DNA from: Lentisphaerota bacterium
GTDB taxonomy: Bacteria; Verrucomicrobiota; Kiritimatiellia; UBA8416; VGWJ01
DNA: 64,000 nt
NCBI GenBank assembly: GCA_016873635.1
Contig: VGWJ01000011.1
Location: 1-64,000, forward strand
Direction: 5' to 3'
Shown here: piece after piece, positions 6,615-14,917 of the stretch
Layout: each line of letters opens with the position of its first letter
Position numbering within the stretch: position 1 is the first letter of the stretch
Program-made: the position numbers and the translations under genes
Notes under the pieces: model-generated
What the model was told of the DNA's origin: nothing
Seen by the model: the letters and a program-made list of their open reading frames with translations, nothing else
Databases searched by the model: none

Positions 6615-7921
6615 GACTGTGCGTGTCGATGTCAGCACTGGCTGCCGGCGCCCTCGTGTGCCTGGCCGAGACGGAAGGACCGGAAAAGCCCTGGAGCCTG
6701 GACGCCGGGACGGACAACCGGGCCCGCTACGAGGCGATGGGGCCCTTCCGGACCGCGGCCGACGACGCGGAGAGCGCCGTGGTCAACAGGCTCCGCATGC
6801 GCGCGGAGGCCAGGGGAGGCGACGCCGTCGCGCTGTTCGTCGAAGGGCTTGACGTGCGGGAATGGACGGCCGCCGGCCCCCAGGCCGCGAACACCGACGA
6901 CCTCGACCTGCACCAGGCCTATCTCGAAGTGAGCCGCGTCGCGGACGTGCCCCTGCGCGCCAGGCTCGGACGGCAGGAATTCAACTACGGCAGCAAGCGG
7001 ATCCTTTCGGCCCCCTCCTGGTCGAACAAGATCCGGTCCTTCGACGCCGCGCTGCTGGGCCTCGACCTGCCCGGATTCAAGGGCGACGTCTTCGGCGGCT
7101 ACCTCGTCAAGTACGTGTACGGCCGCTTCAACCCGCCGGACGAGAACGAGCGCCTGCTCGGCGCCTTCAACACGTTCCAGCGCGGCAAGGACGTGCTCGT
7201 TGACGCGTACGCGGTCAGCAAGCGCCGGCAGTCCGCCGCCGGCCCGGACCGGGAAGTGCGGGAACGGCACACCGCCGGCACGCGCCTGAACCTGAAGCCG
7301 CTCGCGGGCCTGACCCTGGAGGCCGAAGCCGCCTGGCAGTTCGGCCGGGACGCCGGCCTCGACGTGGGCGCCTACGCCGTGGCGCTCTGGGCGCAGAAGG
7401 CGTTTGAGACCGTCCTCGACCCCGCCGTGCGGGCGGAGTTCAATCTCGCCTCCGGCGATTCCGACCCGACGGACAAACGCTCCGAGACCTTCGAGCCCCC
7501 CTACCAGACGACCCACGGCCCTTACGGGATCATCGACTTCCTGCGGTGGCAGAACATGCGGGAGATCGCGCTCGCGTGTGTCCTGCACCCGACCGGAAAG
7601 CTGACCGTCCAGCCCGAAGCGCATGCCTACTGGCTCGACAGCACGTCCGACGCATGGTACCACGGCAGCGGCGCCAAACTGTGGCCGCCTCCGCCGGAAC
7701 AGGGCGACGGGCCGGAAGGCGCGGAGGCTGCCGCGGCGCCGCGCGCGGCGGCGGGCAGTCACGTCGGCTCCGAGCTCTCGCTGATCCTGACGCAGAAGCT
7801 GACGGGCAACGTCACGGCCGAGGCGGGCTATTCGGCCTTCGTCCCCGGCGCCGTCGCGAACGAAATCAGCGACCGGGACGTGGTGCACTTCGGCTACGTC
7901 CAGGTGGTCCTGAGTCTGTGA
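6611..7921 (+). CDS. AlgE-like (alginate-export family) outer-membrane porin
   Basis: A 436-residue protein with a probable signal peptide (MRLCVSMSALAAGALVCLA) and a beta-barrel pattern. It contains the family's typical stretch RLRMRAEARGGDAVALFVEGLD, LHQAYLEVS, then RLGRQEFNYGSKRILSAPSW, and ends LHFGYVQVVLSL-like with a terminal hydrophobic residue. The alginate-export family includes many porins unrelated to alginate. The gene is translationally coupled to the ModE-like gene upstream (ATGA) and to tupA downstream, with no alginate genes nearby. I infer a channel for tungstate or molybdate, or for another oxyanion, across the outer membrane. The fold call is strong; the substrate is inference from position. 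Confidence 0.8.
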   Translation: MRLCVSMSALAAGALVCLAETEGPEKPWSLDAGTDNRARYEAMGPFRTAADDAESAVVNRLRMRAEARGGDAVALFVEGLDVREWTAAGPQAANTDDLDLHQAYLEVSRVADVPLRARLGRQEFNYGSKRILSAPSWSNKIRSFDAALLGLDLPGFKGDVFGGYLVKYVYGRFNPPDENERLLGAFNTFQRGKDVLVDAYAVSKRRQSAAGPDREVRERHTAGTRLNLKPLAGLTLEAEAAWQFGRDAGLDVGAYAVALWAQKAFETVLDPAVRAEFNLASGDSDPTDKRSETFEPPYQTTHGPYGIIDFLRWQNMREIALACVLHPTGKLTVQPEAHAYWLDSTSDAWYHGSGAKLWPPPPEQGDGPEGAEAAAAPRAAAGSHVGSELSLILTQKLTGNVTAEAGYSAFVPGAVANEISDRDVVHFGYVQVVLSL

Positions 7922-8745
7922 ACGGCAAGCGCAAGATGACAGGAACGCTTCTGACCGGCATTGCGGCGTTGCTCGCGGCCGTTCAGGCGCACGCCGGGGA
8001 GACGCTCAGGCTGGCCACCACCACCAGCACCTATGAGACGGGGCTTCTCGACCGCGTCCTGCCGCCGTTCGAGAAGAAGCACAACGTGAAGATCCACGTC
8101 ATCTCCGTCGGCACGGGCAAGGCCGTCAAGATCGCCGAAAACGGCGACGTGGACGTCATCCTCGTCCACGCCCGCGCGGCGGAAGACAAGTTCGTGGCCG
8201 ACGGCTGCGGCGTCAACCGGCGGGACGTGATGTACAACGATTTCCTTCTGCTGGGGCCGGCGGGCGATCCCGCCGGGATTGACGGCCTGAAAAAAGCCGC
8301 GGAGGCCCTGGGGCGGATCATGGACAAGCGTGCGCCTTTCGTGTCGCGCGGGGACGAGTCCGGAACGCACATCAAGGAGAAGTCCCTCTGGGCCAAGGCG
8401 GACCGGAAACCGTCGGGCGGATGGTACATCGAGGCCGGGCAGGGGATGAGCGCCACGCTGCGCATGGCGGACGAGAAGAACGCCTACGTCCTGGCTGACC
8501 GGGCGACGTTCATCTTCCAGAGGGACAAGCTGCGCCTGAAGCCGATGGTCGAGGGCGATCCGGACCTCTTCAATCCCTACGGCATAATCGCGGTCAGCCC
8601 CTACAGGCACCCCCATGTGAAGTATGAACCGGCCATGGCGCTCGTGGCCTGGATGACTTCGCCGGCGTGCCAGGAGCTGATAGCCGCCTACCGCAAGGAG
8701 GGCGGGCAGCTCTACTTCCCCAATGCGGCCAATCCGGTCGAGTGA
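7918..8745 (+). CDS. tupA: Tungstate ABC transporter substrate-binding protein TupA
   Basis: Periplasmic oxyanion-binding protein. After a signal peptide it begins LRLATTTSTYETGLLD; the TTTS motif is a hallmark of TupA-type tungstate binders. VGTGKAVKIAENGDVDVILVHAR and FVSRGDESGTHIKE follow, the latter forming the second anion-contact loop. I chose the GTG at 7918, which overlaps the porin stop and gives the basic n-region NGKRK; the ATG at 7936 is an alternative with a poorer signal peptide. It is followed by the permease and ATPase genes. TupA proteins usually prefer tungstate over molybdate, but the preference cannot be read from the sequence alone. Confidence 0.92.
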   Translation: MNGKRKMTGTLLTGIAALLAAVQAHAGETLRLATTTSTYETGLLDRVLPPFEKKHNVKIHVISVGTGKAVKIAENGDVDVILVHARAAEDKFVADGCGVNRRDVMYNDFLLLGPAGDPAGIDGLKKAAEALGRIMDKRAPFVSRGDESGTHIKEKSLWAKADRKPSGGWYIEAGQGMSATLRMADEKNAYVLADRATFIFQRDKLRLKPMVEGDPDLFNPYGIIAVSPYRHPHVKYEPAMALVAWMTSPACQELIAAYRKEGGQLYFPNAANPVE

Positions 8746-8763
8746 GGAGCGCCGGGTCGCGGA

Positions 8764-9456
8764 ATGGAATACATCACCGAAGGATGCACCGGAGCGTTGC
8801 GCATCATCTTCCGGGCCGACCGCGAGTTCGTCGCGATCGTAAGCGTTTCCCTGTTGGTCGCGACCATCTCCACGTCGCTGGCCGCCGTCAGCGGCATCCC
8901 GTTCGGCGCGCTTCTCGCGCACAAGCGCTTCGCCGGCCGTGACGCCGTCATCACGGTGCTCAACACGCTGATGTCGCTGCCCACGGTCGTGGTCGGCCTG
9001 ATGGTCTACTCGTTCCTGTCCCGCCGCGGGCCGCTCGGTTCCCTGGGGTTGCTCTACACGCGCTCCGCCATGGTAATAGGCCAGTGGATTCTGGCCTTCC
9101 CGATCGTGGCCGGCCTCAGCGTCGCCGCCGTCAAGGGACTGGACCCGCGCATCCACGAAACGGCCGTTTCGCTCGGGGCGGACGCGGCCCAGGGCTTCCG
9201 CACGTTTCTGCGCGAGGCGCGTTTCGGCATCCTGGCCGCCCTGGTGGCGGGCTTCGGCCGCGTTTTCGCGGAGGTGGGCGTCTCCATGATGCTGGGCGGC
9301 AATATCCGCGGTTACACGCGCAACATCACCACGGCCATCGCGCTCGAAACGAGCAAGGGCGAGTTCGCGCTCGGCATTGCGCTGGGCCTCGTGCTGCTCG
9401 CGGTTGCCCTGGGCGTCAACGTCGTGTTCGGACTGCTCAGGAGGAGGTCGGCGTGA
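8764..9456 (+). CDS. tupB: Tungstate ABC transporter permease TupB
   Basis: A 230-residue integral membrane permease with about five or six hydrophobic segments. The ATPase-contact loop of importers is seen at residues 140-165 (ETAVSLGADAAQGFRTF), followed by FAEVGVSMMLGGNIRGYTRNIT, characteristic of the TupB/ModB group. The start at 8764 has GAGGAG about 13 bases upstream. The stop overlaps the GTG start of the ATPase gene, so subunits are coupled. It works with TupA in the periplasm and with the ATPase. Confidence 0.93.
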   Translation: MEYITEGCTGALRIIFRADREFVAIVSVSLLVATISTSLAAVSGIPFGALLAHKRFAGRDAVITVLNTLMSLPTVVVGLMVYSFLSRRGPLGSLGLLYTRSAMVIGQWILAFPIVAGLSVAAVKGLDPRIHETAVSLGADAAQGFRTFLREARFGILAALVAGFGRVFAEVGVSMMLGGNIRGYTRNITTAIALETSKGEFALGIALGLVLLAVALGVNVVFGLLRRRSA

Positions 9457-10463
9457 CCGTCTATGCTCTGGAGGACGCCGTGGCCGGCGCGGGCGAGTTC
9501 AGACTGCGCGTCCGCGATTGCGCCATCGAGCAGGGGCGGGTCTACGCGGTGGTGGGCCCCAACGGCTCGGGCAAGACCACGCTGCTGAGAATGCTGGCTT
9601 TCCGTCTGCGGCCCGTGCGCGGCCGCGTGGCGTTCCGGGGCGAAGTCGTGGATTACGCCGACCGGGCGGGGCTGCTGGCGCGCCGCCGCCGGGTCAGCGC
9701 GCTGCTTCAGACCCCCTACCTCTTCAACCTGAGCGTCCGCGAGAACATCGCCTACGGGTTGAAGGTGCGGGGCTTGCCGCGCCGCGAGGTCGCCTCGCGC
9801 GTCGGCGCGATCATGGAGCGCCTGGGACTGGCGGCCCTCGCCGCGCGGAACGCGCACGCGCTCTCGGGCGGAGAGGCCCAGCGCGTGGCCCTGGCGCGCG
9901 CCCTGGTCCTCGATACGGAGGTCTACCTGCTCGACGAGCCGACCGCCAACGTCGACCAGCGCCAGGTGCGCGCCGTGGAAGAGCTCATTCTGGAGTTCAA
10001 CCGGAAGAACGCGGCGACGATTGTGCTCTCGACGCATTCGCAGGACCAGGCCTGCCGCCTGTCGCATCACGTCGTTTCCGTCGTGGAGGGCGAGATCCGC
10101 GACATTGCCTACGAGAATGTCTTCGCCGGCGTGCTCCACGCCGATCCGGACGGCCTTCGCGGCATGGCGTTGCCGGGCGGCGCGCGGATCAGGGCCGCCA
10201 CGGCAAAGACGGGCGCCGCCACGATCGCCGTTGACCCGCGGGACATCATCCTGTCCCGTCAGGCCATTGACTCGAGCGCCCTCAACCGGCTCACGGGCAC
10301 GATCGTCAAGATCGAGGACGCGGACGGAACGTTGCGGGTTTTCGTGGACGCCGGCGCGCTGATCTGCGCCATGATCACGCGCCGCTCCTTCCTGGACATG
10401 GGGCTGAACGTCGGCGAACGCGTGTGGCTGACGTTCAAGGCCACCGCCGTGAAGGTCCTCTAG
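9453..10463 (+). CDS. tupC: Tungstate ABC transporter ATPase with C-terminal TOBE domain (TupC)
   Basis: A 336-residue ATPase energising TupB. It shows Walker A GPNGSGKTT near residue 31, the Q-loop in LLQTPYLF, the signature LSGGEAQRVALARAL, Walker B VYLLDEPT and the switch His in LSTHSQ. The last 65 residues (SALNRLTGTIVKIEDADG onward) form a TOBE/MOP-like oxyanion-binding domain, which in ModC-type ATPases lets bound metal inhibit transport. The GTG start overlaps the tupB stop and has GAGGAGG 6 bases upstream. The 3' end overlaps the convergent GNAT gene by four bases. The TOBE domain may do the sensing that the truncated ModE-like protein cannot. Confidence 0.92.
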   Translation: MTVYALEDAVAGAGEFRLRVRDCAIEQGRVYAVVGPNGSGKTTLLRMLAFRLRPVRGRVAFRGEVVDYADRAGLLARRRRVSALLQTPYLFNLSVRENIAYGLKVRGLPRREVASRVGAIMERLGLAALAARNAHALSGGEAQRVALARALVLDTEVYLLDEPTANVDQRQVRAVEELILEFNRKNAATIVLSTHSQDQACRLSHHVVSVVEGEIRDIAYENVFAGVLHADPDGLRGMALPGGARIRAATAKTGAATIAVDPRDIILSRQAIDSSALNRLTGTIVKIEDADGTLRVFVDAGALICAMITRRSFLDMGLNVGERVWLTFKATAVKVL

Positions 10464-11125
10464 TCTCCCGTCCCGGAATCCCGCGCCAGGTCAGCTCGCG
10501 CTTTGGACGCGTTCGGCCGCACGGATTCCCGGGCCGGCTCCCGTTCCGGCCCGAAAGCCGCCTCGTACTCGTGTATCAGTCGCGAGTTGTAAGTCGGGCA
10601 GGTGTCGCGGGAGCAGTCCGGACAGGCGAACGGCCGCGCCATTATGATGTCGGGGTCCATGGGGTCGTGGGAGACGGGCCTGAAACCGATCGCCCGGTAC
10701 ATGCGCCAGGCCGGCGCGTTGTCCCACGTCACCGAAAGCCACACGTCCCGCAGGCGAAGCCGGAGGCATCCCCACCACATCGCCGCCAGGAACAGTTCCC
10801 GCCCCCACCCCCGGTGCTGGAAGTCCTGGTGCACAAAGATGATGATCTCCTGCTCGTCCGGCGTGTGCGGGTAGTAGACCAGGGCGGCGTGGGCGGCTAT
10901 GCGGCCGTCGATCAGCAATACGAAATTCGTGTTCCGCTCGTTTTCGACAAGCGACGCCAGCCAGCGCCGGGTGACCGCCTCCTTGAACGGGGGCAGTCCC
11001 TGGTAGGCGGCCTTCGGCTCGAACGTGAGATACATGTCCAGGAGGGCGGGCCAGTGCCGGGCCTCATAACGTCCGAATACCGGGACGTCTTCCGCGTGAC
11101 GGAGGGCCATCCTTTGCGGCTCCAT
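10460..11125 (-). CDS. GNAT-family N-acetyltransferase with Cys-rich tail
   Basis: A 221-residue GCN5-related acetyltransferase. The acetyl-CoA region IIIFVHQDFQHRGWGRELF (motif A, residues 92-110) and WDNAPAWRMYRAIGF (motif B) are clear. After the domain a short segment holds CPDCSRDTC, a possible zinc knuckle, then a charged tail. The substrate is unknown. It converges on tupC with a four-base overlap of stop codons and diverges from nikR across 160 bases. The start at 11125 has no good ribosome site; the ATG at 11110 (MALRHAEDV) is equally possible. Confidence 0.85.
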   Translation of the reverse strand: MEPQRMALRHAEDVPVFGRYEARHWPALLDMYLTFEPKAAYQGLPPFKEAVTRRWLASLVENERNTNFVLLIDGRIAAHAALVYYPHTPDEQEIIIFVHQDFQHRGWGRELFLAAMWWGCLRLRLRDVWLSVTWDNAPAWRMYRAIGFRPVSHDPMDPDIIMARPFACPDCSRDTCPTYNSRLIHEYEAAFGPEREPARESVRPNASKARADLARDSGTGD

Positions 11126-11285
11126 GATCCGGGGTATTTTCCCCCGCCCCGCCAGTCAAGTCAAGCCGCGCCGACTTTTGCCCTTCTTTTCTTCCAGCCT
11201 CCCGTTCCGCGACTCTCCCTGCGCTTGTCAGACCCGTGACGCCGCAGTATTGTGTGGCCTGTCCCGCAAGGAAGGGCTTGCGCGC

Positions 11286-11699
11286 ATGCCTCTCACCCGT
11301 TTCAGCGTGTCGCTGGACGCCGGCTTGGTCGAGCGGTTCGACCGCGAGATCAGGGCCCAGGGCTGCCCCACGCGGTCCAAGGCCGTGGGCGACCTGATCC
11401 GCGCCGGCCTGGTCCAGGCCGAATGGCGCCGCGGCGACGAAGTGGCCGGGGCGGTCGTCATGGTCTACGACCACCACAAGCGCGACATCCTCCGGAAGCT
11501 CACGCAGGTGCAGCACGACTGCCACGACGCCATCATATCGACCCAACACATCCATCTCGACCACGACAACTGCCTGGAAATCGTGGCCGTGCGCGGCAAA
11601 CGCGCCCGGGTCGAGAACGTCGTCAGGCGCCTGAAGGCGCTGAAGGGCCTGAAGCACGTTTCCCTCGCCGCCGGCACCACCGGCCGACGGCTGGCGTGA
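11286..11699 (+). CDS. nikR: Nickel-responsive regulator NikR
   Basis: A 137-residue regulator with an N-terminal ribbon-helix-helix (MPLTRFSVSLDAGLVERFD) and C-terminal ACT-like nickel-binding domain. The four high-affinity nickel ligands of E. coli NikR can be placed: His in QHDCHDAI, the pair in STQHIHLDHD, and the Cys in NCLEIVAVRG. The start at 11286 is chosen at the conserved MPLTRFSVS. No nickel transporter lies in the window, so its targets are elsewhere, or its regulon includes the neighbouring metal genes. I saw no GTATGA-type operator in the 160 bases upstream. Confidence 0.93.
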   Translation: MPLTRFSVSLDAGLVERFDREIRAQGCPTRSKAVGDLIRAGLVQAEWRRGDEVAGAVVMVYDHHKRDILRKLTQVQHDCHDAIISTQHIHLDHDNCLEIVAVRGKRARVENVVRRLKALKGLKHVSLAAGTTGRRLA

Positions 11700-11734
11700 G
11701 ACCGGCTCCGGAAAGCCGAGAAGGGCTCGCGGCT

Positions 11735-12226
11735 TCAGCCCAGTTTGCGCAGCTCCCTGACGAAAGCCACGATGTGCTTCTTTTCCTCGTCGATGATCTT
11801 CCGCAGCCAGTCGCCGCCCAGTTTTGCGGGAACCATATCCAGGAAGCCCTGGTAGAAGAGCACGGCGTTCTTTTCCATCTGCAGGCCGATCTTGAGGATG
11901 TCGCGCAGCGATTCCCTGCCCGTCAGCGCGGCGGCTGCCCTGGGCGCGCCTTCGATCCCGGCGCCGTCGACCATGGCCCCGAGATACAGCGCGGCTTCGT
12001 TGTCGGGGTCGAAGGCCGTCTCTTCGCGGGCGCCTTCGCCCAGCTCCCTGCGCATCGCCGCGAAGATCCGTTCGTGTTCCTTCTCCATATCCGCCAGCTT
12101 CAGCAGAAACGAACAGTCGGCCTCGCTGGCGTGCCGGTCGGCCGCCTTGCGGTAGAAAGCCACCGCCTCCTGCTCCGCCCGGATCGCCATTTGCAGCACT
12201 TCGTCGGCATTGAAACGGATGCCCAT
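11735..12226 (-). CDS. Ferritin-like / rubrerythrin-type diiron protein
   Basis: A 163-residue four-helix protein with two ExxH-type repeats: EQEAVAFYRKAAD and EKEHERIF in the first half, MEKNAVLFYQGF and DEEKKHI in the second. These are typical diiron ligands of the rubrerythrin/YciE-like group, which reduce peroxide or store iron. The C-terminal rubredoxin domain of full rubrerythrin is absent; a separate rubredoxin-like protein is encoded at 23031. The start at 12226 follows AGGAGG by 5 bases. A candidate promoter lies about 45 bases upstream. It converges on nikR. Confidence 0.88.
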   Translation of the reverse strand: MGIRFNADEVLQMAIRAEQEAVAFYRKAADRHASEADCSFLLKLADMEKEHERIFAAMRRELGEGAREETAFDPDNEAALYLGAMVDGAGIEGAPRAAAALTGRESLRDILKIGLQMEKNAVLFYQGFLDMVPAKLGGDWLRKIIDEEKKHIVAFVRELRKLG

Positions 12227-12268
12227 GGAAACCTCCTGTATCGCGGTTTTTTCTCCTTCAGACGTCCG

Positions 12269-12297
12269 AAGGTACGTCCTCAGCGCGCGTGTTTCAA
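12269..12297 (-). promoter_or_regulatory. Candidate promoter of the ferritin-like gene
   Basis: On the minus strand TTGAAA and TACCTT are 17 bases apart, about 43 bases before the start codon. The -35 is good and the -10 is moderate. Confidence 0.35.
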
Positions 12298-12340
12298 GGA
12301 CAATGCGCCGAAGGCCGGTGAGGCGTGCGCGAATGCTTGA

Positions 12341-13288
12341 ATGCCGCGCCGTTTTCTGCCATTTTCCGCCAAGCTTGCGGACCGGACCGACGTGATGAAC
12401 ACGGCGTACATGCAGTTTCTGACGGCCGACTTCGTCAGCCGCGTGCTTCCGCGGCGGTTTGCCTACTGGGTCGGCCTGCGCGTCGCGGACGAATTTTACT
12501 GCCGCGACGCCAGGGGCCGGGCGGCCGTAAAGTCCAACCTGCGGCACGTCCTGGATTTCAGGGGGCTGAAAGCCTCGGACGAAACCCTGGAGCGAATGGC
12601 GCGGACGGTGTTCCAGAATTTCGGCAAGCACCTGGTTGATTTCTTCGGCTCGCGCCGGCTTTCGCGGCGGGAGGTGGACCGCATGGTGAGTCTCGAGCAT
12701 TCCGAGCACCTCGAGCAGGCGCGGGCGCTCGGCCAGGGCGTGATCGTGGTTACGGCGCACCTCGGCAACTGGGAGCTGGGCGGCGCGGTGCTGGGCGCGC
12801 TGGGCTGTCCGCTCAACGCGGTGATCCTGCCGGAGCGTGACCGCCGTATCAGGGCGCTTTTTCGCGCCCGGCGCGAAAGCCGGCTTCAGCGCGTCATCCC
12901 GCTGGGCAAGGCCGCGCGGGGCGTGCTGGAGGCGCTGGCGCGGAAGGAGTTCGTGGCCCTGCTGGCGGACCGCGACTACAGCGCGCGGGACGACCGGGTC
13001 GAGTTTTTCGGCAGGCCGGCCAGGATGCCGCGCGGCCCGGCGGCCATCAGCGCGCGCACGGGCTGTCCGGTTCTGCCGGGTTTTCTCCTGCGCCAGAAGG
13101 ACGACACTTTCCTGCTGCGGTTCCGTCCGCTGATCGTTCCCGCGGGGTATTCGTCCGAGCGGGAGATCCGCCTGCAGATATGTCGCGGCCTCGAAGAGGA
13201 GATCGGCGGACGTCCGGAGCAGTGGTTCATGTTCGAGGATTTCTGGAACGCGCGCGCCTGGCACGGCGGCAGGGGGGAGCAACGATGA
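12341..13288 (+). CDS. Lysophospholipid / lipid A acyltransferase (LpxL-HtrB family)
   Basis: A 315-residue membrane-associated acyltransferase that adds acyl chains to lipid A or a related lipid. The catalytic motif HLGNWE (His-x4-Glu) lies near residue 147, preceded by GQGVIVVTAH. The region VALLADRDYSARDDRVEFFGRPARMPRGPA matches the family's second conserved block, and PEQWFMFEDFW ends the domain. The ATG at 12341 is given; the ATG at 12395 is possible and neither has a strong ribosome site. It is coupled by ATGA to a glycosyltransferase gene, which suggests envelope lipid synthesis. Confidence 0.88.
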   Translation: MPRRFLPFSAKLADRTDVMNTAYMQFLTADFVSRVLPRRFAYWVGLRVADEFYCRDARGRAAVKSNLRHVLDFRGLKASDETLERMARTVFQNFGKHLVDFFGSRRLSRREVDRMVSLEHSEHLEQARALGQGVIVVTAHLGNWELGGAVLGALGCPLNAVILPERDRRIRALFRARRESRLQRVIPLGKAARGVLEALARKEFVALLADRDYSARDDRVEFFGRPARMPRGPAAISARTGCPVLPGFLLRQKDDTFLLRFRPLIVPAGYSSEREIRLQICRGLEEEIGGRPEQWFMFEDFWNARAWHGGRGEQR

Positions 13289-14001
13289 ACGGCGAGACGA
13301 GGAACGGGTCCCGGTTCTGCGTGATCGTGCCGGCGTACCAGGAGGAGGCGCGCGTGGGCGCCGCCGTGGGAGGCATCCGCGCGTACTGCCGGGACGTGGT
13401 CGTGGTCGACGACGGTTCCGCGGACCGCACCGCCGCGGAGGCGGACCGGGCCGGAGCGGTGGTGCTGAAACACGCCGTGAACCAGGGCAAGGGCGCGGCG
13501 ATCGCCACGGGAATGGCCTACGCCCTGGAGCACGGCTACGAATTCGTCGTGGCCATGGACGGCGACGGCCAGCACGCGCCCGAAGACATTCCGGCGTTCG
13601 TGGAGGCCTACGCGCGAACGGGCGACCCCGTGATCCTGGGCAACCGCATGGCGGATCCGCGCGGCATGCCGCTGGTGCGGCGCCTGACGAACCGCTTCAT
13701 GAGTTGGCTGCTCAGCCGGCGCATGGGCCGCCGCGTCCCCGACACGCAGTGCGGATTCCGGCTCTACCGGTGCGAGGGATTCCCCGCGGTTCCGGACGCG
13801 TCGCGCCGCTTCGACTACGACTCTGAGATACTGCTGCTTTACGCCGAGGCCGGCGCGCGCATCGGCGCGGTGCCGGTGCGGGTGATCTACGGCGACGAGA
13901 AGAGCAAGATATGTCCGGTCAAGGACACGCTGCGCTTCATCCGGATGCTGCGGCGGCACCAGCGGGCCCGGCGCGTCCGGGCGGGAAAGGGCAAAGCATG
14001 A
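13285..14001 (+). CDS. Family 2 glycosyltransferase
   Basis: A 238-residue GT2 enzyme with the nucleotide-binding start CVIVPAYQEEARVG, the DDGSADRT motif and the metal-binding MDGDGQH near residue 90. The segment RRLTNRFMSWLLSR ahead of PDTQCGFRLYR resembles polyprenyl-phosphate glycosyltransferases of the DPM1/WcaA type; no C-terminal membrane anchor is seen. GGGGGGAG precedes the start, which overlaps the acyltransferase stop, and the 3' end overlaps the next gene (ATGA). The donor and acceptor are unknown. Confidence 0.9.
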   Translation: MNGETRNGSRFCVIVPAYQEEARVGAAVGGIRAYCRDVVVVDDGSADRTAAEADRAGAVVLKHAVNQGKGAAIATGMAYALEHGYEFVVAMDGDGQHAPEDIPAFVEAYARTGDPVILGNRMADPRGMPLVRRLTNRFMSWLLSRRMGRRVPDTQCGFRLYRCEGFPAVPDASRRFDYDSEILLLYAEAGARIGAVPVRVIYGDEKSKICPVKDTLRFIRMLRRHQRARRVRAGKGKA

Positions 14002-14540
14002 TTCGCGCGCTCGCCTGGCTGATTTTCCTCACGTTCCTTCCGGCGCTTGAGCTGCGGGCCTCCATTCCCGTGGGCATGCTTCCGGTCAAGATGCCTTTCA
14101 CGGAGGGCCGTATCAGCGACCTCATGGCGTGGCCGCTGGCGGTTGCGGTCTGCACGCTGGCCAACATCGCGCTGGGGTGGGCCGTGTTCCGGGTTCTGGG
14201 GCCGGTATTCACGGCCATGCGGCGCTGGGGCTGGTTCGAGCGCCGCGTCTGGCCGCGCCTCGAGCGGACGCGCCACCGTCTGCACCCCTACGTGGAAAAA
14301 TACGGCGAGCTGGGACTGGCCGTGTTCATCGGCATCCCCCTGCCCGGTTCCGGGGTCTACACGGGGGCTTTCGGAGCCTACCTGCTGGGCTTCGACCGGC
14401 GCCGGTTCGCCGTGGCCAACGCAATCGGCGTGCTCATCGCCGCCGCGGCGGTGACGACGCTGTGCCTCCTGCTTCTGCACGGGGTGATCGGCGAAGAGAG
14501 CTGGGCGGCCCGGCTCTTTCTCAAGCTGCACGGCGGCTGA
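13998..14540 (+). CDS. Small multidrug-export family membrane protein (PF06695 type)
   Basis: A 180-residue protein with about four hydrophobic segments (residues 1-20, 42-70, 105-125 and 135-165). LPALELRASIPVG near the start and FIGIPLPGSGVYTGAFGAYLLG in the second half are the family's two conserved blocks, the latter GxPLPGxG-like. The family is named for multidrug export, but its transport role is not well established. It is the last gene of the acyltransferase-glycosyltransferase operon and starts inside the glycosyltransferase stop. Confidence 0.85.
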   Translation: MIRALAWLIFLTFLPALELRASIPVGMLPVKMPFTEGRISDLMAWPLAVAVCTLANIALGWAVFRVLGPVFTAMRRWGWFERRVWPRLERTRHRLHPYVEKYGELGLAVFIGIPLPGSGVYTGAFGAYLLGFDRRRFAVANAIGVLIAAAAVTTLCLLLLHGVIGEESWAARLFLKLHGG

Positions 14541-14551
14541 GACGCGCTTTT

Positions 14552-14896
14552 CTACGCGTGCCGCGCGACGACGCTCAGCAGCTCCGCGGATTCGCAGGGC
14601 TGGATCAGGTGGTCCGCCGCGCCCAGCTGCTGCGACTGGAAGACGGACTTGCTTTCGCCCTTGGCGGTGAGCATCACGACGGGGATGTTCTTCGTAAGCT
14701 CCAGGCGCTGGAGTCGCTTGAGCACCGCGAAACCGTCCATCTTCGGCGTCATCACGTCCGGCAGGATCAGGTGCGGCTTCTCCGCGGCGGCCTTGGCCAG
14801 GCCTTCTTCGCCGTCATACGCGGTCACGACTTCGTAGTCGTTCGCTTCCAGCCGCATCTTGATCATTTCAACATGGTCCGGTTCATCGTCGATCAT
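14552..14896 (-). CDS. Response-regulator receiver domain, 5'-truncated
   Basis: A single receiver domain. From the first ATG it reads MIDDEPDH, with the acidic pair at residues 3-4, the phosphoacceptor Asp in LPDVMTPKMDG near residue 46, and the Lys in LTAKGES. The family normally has some 5-8 residues before this point, forming strand 1. In frame the upstream codons do read KKRIL, but an in-frame TGA lies just before them and no ATG, GTG or TTG precedes the ATG. The natural start has therefore been lost unless a rare codon is used. About 10 bases further on, a rubredoxin fragment begins on the other strand, also without its start. It is probably non-functional. Confidence 0.6.
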   Translation of the reverse strand: MIDDEPDHVEMIKMRLEANDYEVVTAYDGEEGLAKAAAEKPHLILPDVMTPKMDGFAVLKRLQRLELTKNIPVVMLTAKGESKSVFQSQQLGAADHLIQPCESAELLSVVARHA

Positions 14897-14917
14897 CAGA
14901 ATCCGCTTCTTCCGTCA

